DNA of 43,572 nt from an uncultured Eubacteriales bacterium (GTDB taxonomy: Bacteria > Bacillota > Clostridia > Peptostreptococcales > Anaerovoracaceae), in the NCBI GenBank assembly GCA_900320285.1, contig ONRQ01000008.1:1-43572 (forward strand), in the 5' to 3' direction. Position numbers and translations under genes: made by a program. The notes beneath the pieces were generated by a model. The model searched no databases. It saw only the letters and a program-made list of their open reading frames with translations, and was not told the DNA's origin. Positions within the stretch are counted from its first letter, which is position 1, and the number at the start of each line of letters is the position of its first letter. Of the stretch, positions 26,925 through 34,963 are shown in pieces.

Positions 26925-27951
26925 ATGTTGTAAGTTCGCCTCTTAAATCGGTTTGCATGAGACTGCGGATCTCATCTTTCGCCAGATCTTTACTCAGCAG
27001 ATAGGTGAGTTTTGTGATCGCGGCTTCGGTGGTCATATTTCCGCCGCTGACCGCACCGGCTTCGACAAGCGCGGAGCCTGCTTCGTAAGCGCCAAGGCTG
27101 ACGGTTCCTGCCGGACACTGCGTACAGACCACGACAGTTGTGCCGCACCTGCTGGCTTCGGAAATAATGCGTGAAAGGGCAGGATCGTAATCCGGTATAT
27201 TGCCCTTACCGAAAGTTTCAAGTACCAGTCCGTCAAGTGCCTCACACATGATCGGTTCGAAGATCTCAAACTGTATGCCTGGAAATACCTTGATTACAGC
27301 GATCCGGCATTCTTTTAACTTCACGACATTAAGGAAGTCATAGTGTAAAGAATTCTTTACATAATCGTTTATGCATGCATGATTATATTCTATATTAATA
27401 CCTGCGTCAGCAAGCTGGCTGTAGTTAGGTGAGGTGAAAGCCACCATGCCGTCCGCGGAGTATTTGATTGCCCGGTTGCCGCGCAGGATCGCGTCTCCGA
27501 AACACAGGCTCACTTCACGGATGATCCCGTCAGCAGCGATCATAAGAGATGTAATAATATTATCACGTCCGTCGCTTCTCAGCTCGCACAGAGGTATTTG
27601 TGCGCCGGTAAAGACTACAGGCTTATCAAGTCCCTCCAGCATGAAGGAGAGGGCCGAAGCGCTGTAAGCCAGAGTATCAGTACCGTGAAGCACTACAAAG
27701 CCGTCGTACTTGTCATAATTAAGAGCAATCGCATCGGCTATTGAATTCCATTGCTCATATCTGACGTTGGTAGAATCAAGAATAGGATCGAACTCCATGA
27801 GATCCCATTCCGGCATATCGTGGGACTTAAGGTCACGGATCTGATTCAGCTCTTTAATAAGAGCTCCCGACTTCGGAGCAAAGCCGTGCTCGGTACGGAC
27901 CATTCCGATCGTGCCGCCTGTATGAATGATGAGTATTTTTTTCTTTTCCAT
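26923..27951 (-). CDS. Type I L-asparaginase
   Basis: A 342-residue cytoplasmic asparaginase/glutaminase. The first catalytic Thr is in IIHTGGTIGM and the second motif is VVLHGTDTLAYSA; FTGAQIP and a late C-terminal domain follow. It hydrolyses asparagine to aspartate and ammonia. There is no signal peptide, so it is the cytoplasmic AnsA type. The ATG at 27951 is preferred over a TTG two codons earlier, but neither has a ribosome binding site; a TATTAT box (27975-27980 on this strand) would give a leader of only about 17 bases. Confidence 0.93.
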   Translation of the reverse strand: MEKKKILIIHTGGTIGMVRTEHGFAPKSGALIKELNQIRDLKSHDMPEWDLMEFDPILDSTNVRYEQWNSIADAIALNYDKYDGFVVLHGTDTLAYSASALSFMLEGLDKPVVFTGAQIPLCELRSDGRDNIITSLMIAADGIIREVSLCFGDAILRGNRAIKYSADGMVAFTSPNYSQLADAGINIEYNHACINDYVKNSLHYDFLNVVKLKECRIAVIKVFPGIQFEIFEPIMCEALDGLVLETFGKGNIPDYDPALSRIISEASRCGTTVVVCTQCPAGTVSLGAYEAGSALVEAGAVSGGNMTTEAAITKLTYLLSKDLAKDEIRSLMQTDLRGELTT

Positions 27952-28009
27952 AGCCAAATGATACCATATGGAAGATAATAAAACTTGATTACTTTTTTTA
28001 AAAATTTAG

Positions 28010-28038
28010 TAGACAAGGGAATTCCTTTTGTTTATAAT
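28010..28038 (+). promoter_or_regulatory. Promoter of tRNA-Glu
   Basis: TAGACA (28010-28015), 17 bp, TATAAT (28033-28038), then the tRNA at 28061. Confidence 0.8.
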
Positions 28039-28060
28039 ACTACTTGCGCATGAAAAATGT

Positions 28061-28135
28061 GGCGCATTGGTCAAGAGGTCAAGACGTCGCCCTCTCACGG
28101 CGGAATCCAGGGTTCGATTCCCTGATGCGCTACCA
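28061..28135 (+). tRNA. tRNA-Glu (CTC)
   Basis: A complete cloverleaf: 7-bp acceptor stem GGCGCAT/ATGCGCT (first pair G-U), D-arm GTC/GAC, anticodon stem TCGCC/GGCGG with loop CTCTCAC (anticodon CTC), T-arm CAGGG-TTCGATT-CCCTG, discriminator A and encoded CCA. Confidence 0.95.
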
Positions 28136-28212
28136 AGACAGACCTATCCGAACCTATACTTCTACCGAGGTGGTTACGCCACCAGGAGATGGTTCTGAAG
28201 GCAGACGGAAAG

Positions 28213-28233
28213 AACGGCTGAGGCCGTTTTTTT
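28213..28233 (+). terminator. Terminator of the tRNA-Glu transcript
   Basis: AACGGC-TGAG-GCCGTT with a run of T. The 77 bases between tRNA and terminator contain a GGTGG-TTACG-CCACC hairpin of unknown role. Confidence 0.88.
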
Positions 28234-28244
28234 CATGTCTGCTT

Positions 28245-29438
28245 TTATTTCGCGTCCTGAATAGTGACTGCATAGCATCCATCCGGACAATCTTTTTTCA
28301 GGATATCTTCCGGGAGATAATTATTCAGCGTTTCATATGCTTCATCGTCCGTATAATATAAGTATAATGTCGTTTCTTTATTCAGAGGCGCCTGCTCCAA
28401 GATACAAGGGTAAGAGTTGTCTTCTTTATTCAGGTATGTGCTGTCGTTTGATTTTGTACTGAACTTCTGGCCTTTGCCGTCACAGATGATATGAAATACT
28501 ATCTCTGATGAAGGGTCGCCTGTTACGAACAGGATACCTTCTTTCTCACGTATTTCTTCTGTATAAACATCGGTCCATGATCCGGCCTCTGAATGTTTCA
28601 GAGTCAGCACCAGGCCACCCTGAGTATGAAACCTGAACATTCCATCCCAGTCAAGATCCACTTCAGCGGCTTCCGGGTCGATCGTTATGAGTTCTGCCAG
28701 CTCAGACTTGTTAGGCCTGATCGGTATTATGCATGCTTTTTTATTGTCGAAACCGGACTTGACTGTAAAACCAAGGACGCCCCAGAAGGCGACAGCGTGG
28801 ATAAGAAGGAATCCGGCAAGCAGAGTTATCGCAGCAATGGCAAACACCTTACGTTTGCCGCCTTTTTTGAGCACATCACCTATCGTATCGTACTCATCGC
28901 CTTCTTTTTTATTAGCTCTTATATCCGCCGGGATCGGAGAATTCGCGTGCTTTGAATATATGTTATTCTGGGGAATGGCGATCCCCGCCATAGCACCGAT
29001 AAGTGTGACAGCGAGGTTGAGATCTCTTGGACTGATCTCCTTGGCCTCAGCAAAGCGCTTGCCATTCTCTTCAGCTTCATATATGCTCTTGAGATACTTA
29101 GGCGGGTCGATACTGTCAAAATCTCCGGCTTCGGCGTCAAGCTCTCCGCACATTTCTATGGCGGCTGCGATTTCGTCCTGCTGTGCACGCAGTCTGTCCA
29201 CATTTTGTTCAAGGACATCATGCAGTTCTGCTTTATCTTCGATAAGATCTTTGATCTCCGGAACACCTATTCCCAATTTACGAAGTACAATGATCTTTTG
29301 GAACAGACGAGCCTCTTCATCACCGTAATCACGATAACTATTCTCTGTACGAGGCGGGGTCACAAGGCCCTGATCCTCATAGTATCTTATTGTCGCTCTG
29401 GATACTCCAAGTAACTCCTCAAGTTCATTGATTTTCAT
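28245..29438 (-). CDS. Membrane-anchored MerR-family regulator
   Basis: A 397-residue protein with a MerR DNA-binding domain at the N-terminus (MKINELEELLGVSRATIRYYEDQGLV, about 1-70), a coiled-coil (about 70-105), then hydrophobic segments (about 142-156 and clearly 198-225), and a C-terminal beta-rich domain of about 170 residues that would lie outside the membrane. Soluble MerR proteins are about 100-280 residues, so this is a one-component membrane sensor design. The outer domain (LTLKHSEAGSWTDVYTEE, VTGDPSSEIVFHI) is not recognised and may sense cell-envelope stress or a ligand. AAAGGAGG precedes ATG by about 11 bases. It faces its own MerR-type promoter. Confidence 0.8.
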   Translation of the reverse strand: MKINELEELLGVSRATIRYYEDQGLVTPPRTENSYRDYGDEEARLFQKIIVLRKLGIGVPEIKDLIEDKAELHDVLEQNVDRLRAQQDEIAAAIEMCGELDAEAGDFDSIDPPKYLKSIYEAEENGKRFAEAKEISPRDLNLAVTLIGAMAGIAIPQNNIYSKHANSPIPADIRANKKEGDEYDTIGDVLKKGGKRKVFAIAAITLLAGFLLIHAVAFWGVLGFTVKSGFDNKKACIIPIRPNKSELAELITIDPEAAEVDLDWDGMFRFHTQGGLVLTLKHSEAGSWTDVYTEEIREKEGILFVTGDPSSEIVFHIICDGKGQKFSTKSNDSTYLNKEDNSYPCILEQAPLNKETTLYLYYTDDEAYETLNNYLPEDILKKDCPDGCYAVTIQDAK

Positions 29439-29474
29439 AATTAGATTTGCCTCCTTTGCTGTATTGGCAACGTT

Positions 29475-29505
29475 ATAGTAAACTGTGATGCCACCTCACG
29501 GTCAA
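29475..29505 (-). promoter_or_regulatory. MerR-type promoter/operator with 19-bp spacer
   Basis: Read on the minus strand, TTGACC (29500-29505) and TACTAT (29475-29480) are 19 bp apart, the stretched spacing typical of MerR-controlled promoters. A 21-bp imperfect dyad (29482-29502, outer arms ACCGTGA/TCACAGT) fills the spacer, so autoregulation by the gene at 28245-29438 is likely. Confidence 0.7.
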
Positions 29506-29525
29506 GGCTTTTCTACAAACTTTAA

Positions 29526-30104
29526 AAAAATAATCCAAGGAAAATTATAACGCATCTTGAGCCAATTGTGCTTGAGACGTGCAGAAGCCTGCTTTCTGAC
29601 GCGGTCATAGATAAAGTAGTTAAGGCTGTTATTGCACAGAACAAAATAGATGAAGAGAGCCCTGAACTGATCAGACTCCGTGATGAGATCAAAAGCACAG
29701 AAAGTAAAATAGAAAGGCTTCTGGATCAGATTGAAGAAGGCCTTAATTCTATAAGAGCAGCAGAGCGGCTAAAACAGAGAGAACAGGAACTTTCCGAGCT
29801 TAAGCGGCAGATGAAGAAAGAAGAAGCCAAGCAGACAAAGCTGGATCCTGCGATTATTAGAGATTTTCTGGTTATGATACGTGATGGAGATTTTGATAAT
29901 ATCCAGTATCAGAAAATGCTTGTAAATACCCTGATAGATAGAATATATCTGTATGACGATCATTTCCTGATAATGCTCAATTATTCAGGCAGGAAAGGAA
30001 AATTGAGCTCAAAAGAAGCGGCAGATATAGTACATTATTTTGACAGCGAAGGTTCTGCTACAGTAGAGAGCGGTCTACCACGAAAGCCCTTTGGAACACC
30101 ATAG
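29526..30104 (+). pseudogene. 3' remnant of a large serine recombinase
   Basis: The frame is closed by TAA at 29523, and no start with a ribosome binding site is seen (the GTG at 29568 is unlikely). The residues resemble the C-terminal part of transposon or integrase-type large serine recombinases: IEPIVLETCRSLLSD, a long coiled-coil (KSTESKIERLLDQIEEGLNSIRAAERLKQREQELSELKRQ), then YQKMLVNTLIDRIYLYDDHFLIMLNYSGRKG. The catalytic serine domain, recombinase domain and zinc ribbon are missing. This is probably a decayed integrated element; no second att-like copy is seen. Confidence 0.75.
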
Positions 30105-30117
30105 TTTCAAAGGGCTT
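30084..30117 (+). terminator. Terminator of the recombinase remnant
   Basis: AAGCCCTTTG pairs with CAAAGGGCTT, overlapping the stop codon, followed by a T-rich tail. Confidence 0.75.
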
Positions 30118-30177
30118 ATTCTTTATATAATTAAGTTTTTACAGAGTAAAAAAGTTTATGGAGTAAGCATTAAAAAC

Positions 30178-30573
30178 TTATAGAAGTTCACTCAGTTTTT
30201 TTGCTGAAAAGAAATCATGCGTAAGCTGATAATACTCTTTCCACATTGGCAGTGTATGGCATCCGGGAGCAAGCGGACACGCTCTGGCGTTTTCTTCAAG
30301 ACATGCGACAGGGGCAAGTGTGCCTTCCATTACCTCTATGATCTCACAGACAGTATATTCCTCCGGTGCGCGGCAAAGCCTGTAACCTCCGCCTTTTCCG
30401 CTTGTACCTTCCAGCATACCGCCCTTGACAAGGTCTCTGACAATGATCTCGAGATATTTTTTTGATATCTGCTGTCTCTCTGCGATGTCTTTAAGCGCAA
30501 CGTTTCCGTTTTCGCCATTCTGAGCGAGATCTATCATTATGCGGAGAGCATAGCGTCCTTTAGTTGAAATCAC
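30178..30573 (-). CDS. Rrf2-family transcriptional regulator (IscR/CymR-like)
   Basis: A 131-residue winged-helix repressor. MISTKGRYALRIMIDLAQ opens the domain; ISKKYLEIIVRDLVKGGMLEGTSGKGGGYRL is the Rrf2 recognition region. Three cysteines (CLEENARACPLAPGC) sit where IscR-type members hold an Fe-S cluster, so it may sense Fe-S or redox state; CymR-type sulfur regulators lack them. GTG 30573 is the start, with AAAGGGG about 7 bases upstream. No iscS or cys genes are adjacent. Confidence 0.9.
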   Translation of the reverse strand: MISTKGRYALRIMIDLAQNGENGNVALKDIAERQQISKKYLEIIVRDLVKGGMLEGTSGKGGGYRLCRAPEEYTVCEIIEVMEGTLAPVACLEENARACPLAPGCHTLPMWKEYYQLTHDFFSAKKLSELL

Positions 30574-30610
30574 TGTGTTACCCCTTTCTGCTGTTCAGCA
30601 TTTTTTTATT

Positions 30611-30639
30611 ATTTTACTATTGGTAGCTGATGTGTTCAA
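30611..30639 (-). promoter_or_regulatory. Promoter of the Rrf2 gene
   Basis: On the minus strand, TTGAAC (30634-30639), 17 bp, TAAAAT (30611-30616). Confidence 0.65.
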
Positions 30640-30801
30640 GCTGTCCTGGTTATTCGCAGGAAAACCAGTCAGGAGGGAAGTATCCGTTTCATATCAAAAT
30701 ACGATGTTATTTTTGTTCTGCATAAGCTATAATATATACGGATGTTTTCGGCTATCAAGGCCGATCAAAAGGCATACGTTTTCCTGAGGGAGGAGTTCAA
30801 A

Positions 30802-31815
30802 ATGATAAATACAATTCTTGTTGAAGCTTGCGTTAAAGCATTCAAAACCATTCTTGAGAGAGAGAATGTACCATATGTGATCAAAGATGACGAAGAATCC
30901 AGCTACTTCTTTCATCTTTGGGAAGATGCCGACGAAGTAAGGAATCTGGCTTACAGACAGGCAGCTCCTGCCATGGAGCGCATAGCATCACATGAGCCGT
31001 ATATCTTTGAAACAGGAGGCGAGCCGCTCTGCATACGACTGAATTATCTTGACAGAAGGCTTGAGAGAGACTCTTTTGGCGAGATCATGCTTGAGCGCAC
31101 TGATCTTGACTGGCGCTTCTCCATATCAGTAAAGAATGATGCAAGGATCCTGTCTGCATTGCCTGTTGCGGACCGTGAGCTCGATATGAATAAGGATAAG
31201 ATCATGAACTCGTTCAATGCGATCGACGATTTCGGTGACCGTGTATTCGGAATACCTTGCTCAAACGATTACTTCGATGATATGAACGAGATACTTCTGA
31301 ATATCGCTCCTCGCGATAATGAAAACTGGTCGGAGCTGGTTAAGGATGAAAACTTCGTTTACGGAAAGCTGATCACACCGATGCTCAAGGCAATGGGACG
31401 GGAGTTCCCGCGTATATTCAAATTCCATCCTGAAGCACCTCAGAAGCTGTTCGATTACTTCTATGGGCAGATGGACTATTATTTCATCAAACCTATTGAT
31501 GAGCTGGAACTTACACGCATTGGATGCGTTAATGCACGCGGATATCTCGGACGCATGCCTGAAAACAGAAATCTGAAAACTCCTAAAACGCCATTCCCTT
31601 CGGAACTGCTTGATGTAAGAATGGCAACAGGCAAATACGGTGAAGTCTCCAGAGATACGCTGCAGCTGGCCTTTGACGGCGGCTGGTCATTATGCATTAC
31701 GATGTTCCCTGTATATGACACTTATGGAGAGCTCGGATTCGATCTTCAGGTATTCATTCCGGTAACACCATTCGGAAGCTACCGCGATCAGGTGGAATGG
31801 GCTCCGGAGGCATAA
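30802..31815 (+). CDS. Protein of unknown function
   Basis: A 337-residue cytoplasmic protein, not recognised. It has no signal peptide or membrane segment and is rich in Asp, Glu and aromatic residues. Its central part (FGDRVFGIPCSNDYFDDMNEILLNIAPRDNENW) is followed by WSLCITMFPVYDTYGELGFDLQVFIP, mixed alpha/beta by eye. GAGGGAGGAG stands about 8 bases before ATG 30802; the frame is open further upstream to 30742 but lacks a site there. A TATAAT at 30728-30733 may drive it. It is 7 bases upstream of the YitT gene, so the two are likely co-transcribed. Confidence 0.75.
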   Translation: MINTILVEACVKAFKTILERENVPYVIKDDEESSYFFHLWEDADEVRNLAYRQAAPAMERIASHEPYIFETGGEPLCIRLNYLDRRLERDSFGEIMLERTDLDWRFSISVKNDARILSALPVADRELDMNKDKIMNSFNAIDDFGDRVFGIPCSNDYFDDMNEILLNIAPRDNENWSELVKDENFVYGKLITPMLKAMGREFPRIFKFHPEAPQKLFDYFYGQMDYYFIKPIDELELTRIGCVNARGYLGRMPENRNLKTPKTPFPSELLDVRMATGKYGEVSRDTLQLAFDGGWSLCITMFPVYDTYGELGFDLQVFIPVTPFGSYRDQVEWAPEA

Positions 31816-31822
31816 CACGAAA

Positions 31823-32722
31823 ATGTTGAGATCACCCAAAACAAAAATAGGGAAATTCTTAAGAGAAACGCTGATTGTTCTGACATCGGCGTTTTTCGGT
31901 TCGTCTGTACAGATTTTTGTCATGATCCCGAATGGCATGACTTCAGGAGGAATGCCGGGTATCGCAAGACTGATTACACACTTTTTCCCGGTGAGTTATT
32001 CGCTTGTTTACTACACACTTTCCATGGTCGTACTGATCATCGCGTATTTTGCCATGGGCAAAGCGGAAGTTAAAAGGATAATTGCACTTGGATTCGCTTA
32101 TCCGATAATGCTGTTTATATTTGAACATATCGACTACGAATTCCTTAAATCGCCTGATCCGTTCCTGGCCGCTATTCTGATCGGCATCTTTTACGGTATA
32201 GCGACAGGAGTAGGCTATATAGGTGGATATTCTTCGGGCGGAACTGACACTCTGGCAAGAGTAGTAAAGTTCAAATTTATGAACCACTTGCGCACAGGCG
32301 ACATACAGATGGCGATGGATATTGCCATAATCACAGTATCTGCGTTCGTTTTCGATACCAACATTGCTGTTTATGCCATAGTTACTGCAGTAGTGGCAGC
32401 GCGTGTCATATCGGCAATAACAGTTGGATACGGCGGAAGATTCGTTCAGTTCGATATAATTACGAGTACTAAAGACAAGCGGGAGCAAATCACGGAATAC
32501 ATATTGAAAGACCTTAACAGAGCGGTGACGACCCATGCTTCAAGAGGAGAGTACACAAAAGAGGAGAGAAGAACACTCAGTGTTATATGTACTCCTGCAG
32601 AAAGTGTAAAACTGAAGAAGTTCGTCGCAGGGGTAGATCCTGATGCTTTTGCAACAGTTATGTCACTGACAAATGTATGGGGAAAACGTTTCCATGATAT
32701 AAACGAAGCAGATAATACATAA
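31823..32722 (+). CDS. YitT family membrane protein
   Basis: A 299-residue protein with about five to six membrane segments in its first 200 residues and a C-terminal DUF2179-type soluble domain (about 207-290, FDIITSTKDKREQITEYILKDLNRAVT). Family features are VQIFVMIPNGMTSGGMPGIARLI and IGGYSSGGTDTLARVV. YitT proteins have no settled function; some are linked to membrane stress or transport. GGAGG overlaps the end of the previous gene, so translation may be coupled. Confidence 0.9.
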   Translation: MLRSPKTKIGKFLRETLIVLTSAFFGSSVQIFVMIPNGMTSGGMPGIARLITHFFPVSYSLVYYTLSMVVLIIAYFAMGKAEVKRIIALGFAYPIMLFIFEHIDYEFLKSPDPFLAAILIGIFYGIATGVGYIGGYSSGGTDTLARVVKFKFMNHLRTGDIQMAMDIAIITVSAFVFDTNIAVYAIVTAVVAARVISAITVGYGGRFVQFDIITSTKDKREQITEYILKDLNRAVTTHASRGEYTKEERRTLSVICTPAESVKLKKFVAGVDPDAFATVMSLTNVWGKRFHDINEADNT

Positions 32723-32742
32723 TTATAATTCCGGTTGTAGTA

Positions 32743-32773
32743 TTGGGGATGCACTTTTGCATCCCCAATTTTT
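32743..32773 (+). terminator. Rho-independent terminator of the YitT unit
   Basis: TTGGGGATGCA pairs with TGCATCCCCAA, ending in five T. Confidence 0.95.
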
Positions 32774-33172
32774 ATGCATGAATAAAGCAAACTCTGATTA
32801 TTTATTTATCAATTCAAGGTGAAAGAATAAAGGAAAAGAGGTTAAACAGGTCAATTGCGTTAATTAGTTAACAAAGTTTTTGCTAAAAAATAGGTAGAGT
32901 CATCACGTGAAAACCTTGAAATTTCAAGGGTGAGGGCAGAATAACAAAGTGCATTCGGTTAACAAATATCCTGCTTAAACGATAACTAAATATCAATTTT
33001 AGATTGACTTAAAGATTCATTCGCGTAATAATAAGTACATAATTGTTTATTGTCACCAACCCTAATCTTATGGCGAAAATTCGAATCAATAAAGATAAGC
33101 CGGATTTGAAAATGCCGTAAAAAATAAAAACTCGAAATAAGCTAAGAGGTGACAATAGAAAAGGAGTATTAT
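32774..33172. other. AT-rich regulatory gap before the proline symporter
   Basis: About 400 bases without a credible gene. It holds a perfect 16-base palindrome CCTTGAAATTTCAAGG at 32914-32929, two GTTAACAAA motifs (32867-32875 and 32958-32966) and a candidate promoter TTGACT (33004-33009), 17 bp, AATAAT (33027-33032), leaving a long leader of about 135 bases. No known riboswitch was recognised. Confidence 0.5.
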
Positions 33173-34687
33173 ATGAGTTCTGAAATGTTAACTTTTATTC
33201 TGTACTTTGTGGCCCTGATGGGAGTAGTAATTTACTTCTATATCAAGGATAAACAAAGAAACCAGGAGGATTACTTCCTCGGCGGACGTGCGATGGGACC
33301 TTGGGTAACGGCTCTTTCCGCACAGGCATCCGATATGTCAGCATGGCTGCTGATGGGACTTCCGGGTTCGATCCTGGCCTTCGGATTCGGTCAGATCTGG
33401 ATCGGTATCGGACTTGCTCTGGGTACTGCGCTCAACTGGATCCTTTGCGCAAGAAGACTGAGAGTATTCTCGGAAGAGGCAAATGACTCCATCACCATCC
33501 CGCAGTTCCTTGCAAACAGATTTGATGCTGATTCAAAAACACTGCAGGTCATCTGCGCACTTATTTTCCTTTTCGCATATACCATTTATGTTGCATCTGC
33601 ATTTGTAGCAGGTACTACGGTATTCGGAACACTGTTCCCGGGAATCTCCACTACACTTGCAATGGTAATATTCGCACTGCTGATCGTATTCTACACGATC
33701 TTCGGCGGATTCACTGCTGTATGCTGGACAGACTTCTTCCAGGGAATGCTGATGATGATCGCACTGATGGCGGTTCCTATCACAGTATGGGTCACACACC
33801 AGCAGCTCGACACCTCGCTTCTCAGCCAGGTATATGAGTACACAGACGCCAGCGGAGCAGTCGTTACATGCGACTTCGGAAGCGGAATCTTCAGCGCAAG
33901 CTGGCAGGATATCGCAACCGGTATGGCATGGGGCCTCGGCTACTTCGGTATGCCGCACATCATCGTAAGATTCATGTCAATTGAGAAGCCTTCTGAAATC
34001 AAGAAAGCTTCGACGATCGCTATCATTTGGGTAGTCATTTCACTCGGAAGTGCATGCCTCATTGCTTACATGGGCAGAATGCTCGTTGCTGATGAACTTC
34101 TCCCACAGGGACTGCAGAAGCTGGTATTCATCACAATGGCAAGAAAGTTCTTCCCACCGGCACTCTCCGGACTGCTTCTGGCAGCTATTATCGCTGCTTC
34201 GGTATCGACCGCAGACTCTCAGCTGCTCGTAGCATCCAGCTCATTCACAGCTGACCTTTACTCGAACTTCAAGAAAGACGTAACTGAGAAAGAAGCTGTT
34301 CTTGTAGGACGCGTTGTAGTAGTAGTTATCGCTGTTATCGCTTACCTGATCGCATCTTCAAAGGGAGCAGGAGCACAGGCTATCATGAACCTGGTAGAAA
34401 ACGCATGGGGCGCATTCGGTGCTTCATTCGGACCTGTAATCATCCTGTCACTCTTCTGGAGAGAGTTCAACTACAAGGGAGCTATCGCAGGTATCATCGC
34501 AGGTTTCGTAGTAGACCTCGGCTGGCTCTTCGGCGGCCTCTCTGCTTCGACAGGAGTTTATGAGCTTCTGCCTGGATTCATTGCCGGCGGACTCGTAGCA
34601 TTCATCGTTGCAAAGGTAACACCGACACTCGATAAGGAAAGAGCAGTGTTCGACAAGTCAAGAGAAAGAGATGCACTTGCTGATTAA
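33173..34687 (+). CDS. putP: Sodium/proline symporter
   Basis: A 504-residue SSS-family carrier with about thirteen membrane segments. Diagnostic stretches are DYFLGGRAMGPWVTALSAQASDMSAWLLMGLPG, GGFTAVCWTDFFQG, GYFGMPHIIVRFMSI and ADSQLLVASSSFTADLY with the Na+ site residues. It imports L-proline with Na+, as nutrient or osmoprotectant. ATG 33173 is chosen because AAAAGGAG lies 6-7 bases upstream; a GTG at 33149 in the same frame has only a weak site. There is no putA in view. Confidence 0.95.
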   Translation: MSSEMLTFILYFVALMGVVIYFYIKDKQRNQEDYFLGGRAMGPWVTALSAQASDMSAWLLMGLPGSILAFGFGQIWIGIGLALGTALNWILCARRLRVFSEEANDSITIPQFLANRFDADSKTLQVICALIFLFAYTIYVASAFVAGTTVFGTLFPGISTTLAMVIFALLIVFYTIFGGFTAVCWTDFFQGMLMMIALMAVPITVWVTHQQLDTSLLSQVYEYTDASGAVVTCDFGSGIFSASWQDIATGMAWGLGYFGMPHIIVRFMSIEKPSEIKKASTIAIIWVVISLGSACLIAYMGRMLVADELLPQGLQKLVFITMARKFFPPALSGLLLAAIIAASVSTADSQLLVASSSFTADLYSNFKKDVTEKEAVLVGRVVVVVIAVIAYLIASSKGAGAQAIMNLVENAWGAFGASFGPVIILSLFWREFNYKGAIAGIIAGFVVDLGWLFGGLSASTGVYELLPGFIAGGLVAFIVAKVTPTLDKERAVFDKSRERDALAD

Positions 34688-34712
34688 TTCAGATTAAAAA
34701 CAGAATAACGGG

Positions 34713-34741
34713 GATGCAGGCCTGACGGCCTGCATCTTTTT
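34713..34741 (+). terminator. Rho-independent terminator of putP
   Basis: GATGCAGGCC-TGAC-GGCCTGCATC with five T. Confidence 0.95.
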
Positions 34742-34790
34742 GTCAGCAGAAAACCCGCTTCTGATGCGGGGATCCATTATAGCCGGCACA

Positions 34791-34818
34791 GACATCGCAT
34801 CATATGCGGTGTCTTTTT
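34791..34818 (+). terminator. Second hairpin terminator in the putP/secreted-protein gap
   Basis: GACATCGCAT-CAT-ATGCGGTGTC with one G-U pair and six T. A CCCGC/GCGGG hairpin precedes it (34754-34770). It is either a back-up terminator or the end of an unseen short transcript. Confidence 0.75.
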
Positions 34819-34963
34819 TATGTTTCAGCATTCTTTTGCTTATATTTCAATCTGTTAAGAAAGGCCATAACAAGCATTTAGATTTGTTTACGAATAAAGA
34901 CGGCGGGATTATTCTGTGGCACAGTGGGGGATTGTTTGCTTAAAGAAAAGGAGGAAAAACACC

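Noticed and set aside
28136-28233. T-box or riboswitch
   Set aside because: There is no gene directly downstream on the same strand, no T-box sequence, and a terminator ends the transcript.
29568-30104. Intact 178-residue gene starting at GTG 29568
   Set aside because: Homologous residues continue upstream to the TAA at 29523 and there is no ribosome binding site; it is better seen as a truncated recombinase.
28061-30117. tRNA-Glu as attachment site of an integrated element
   Set aside because: I found no second copy of the tRNA 3' end in the window, and large serine recombinases seldom use tRNA genes.
34740-34943. 67-residue hydrophobic protein
   Set aside because: It overlaps two terminator hairpins and has no ribosome binding site.
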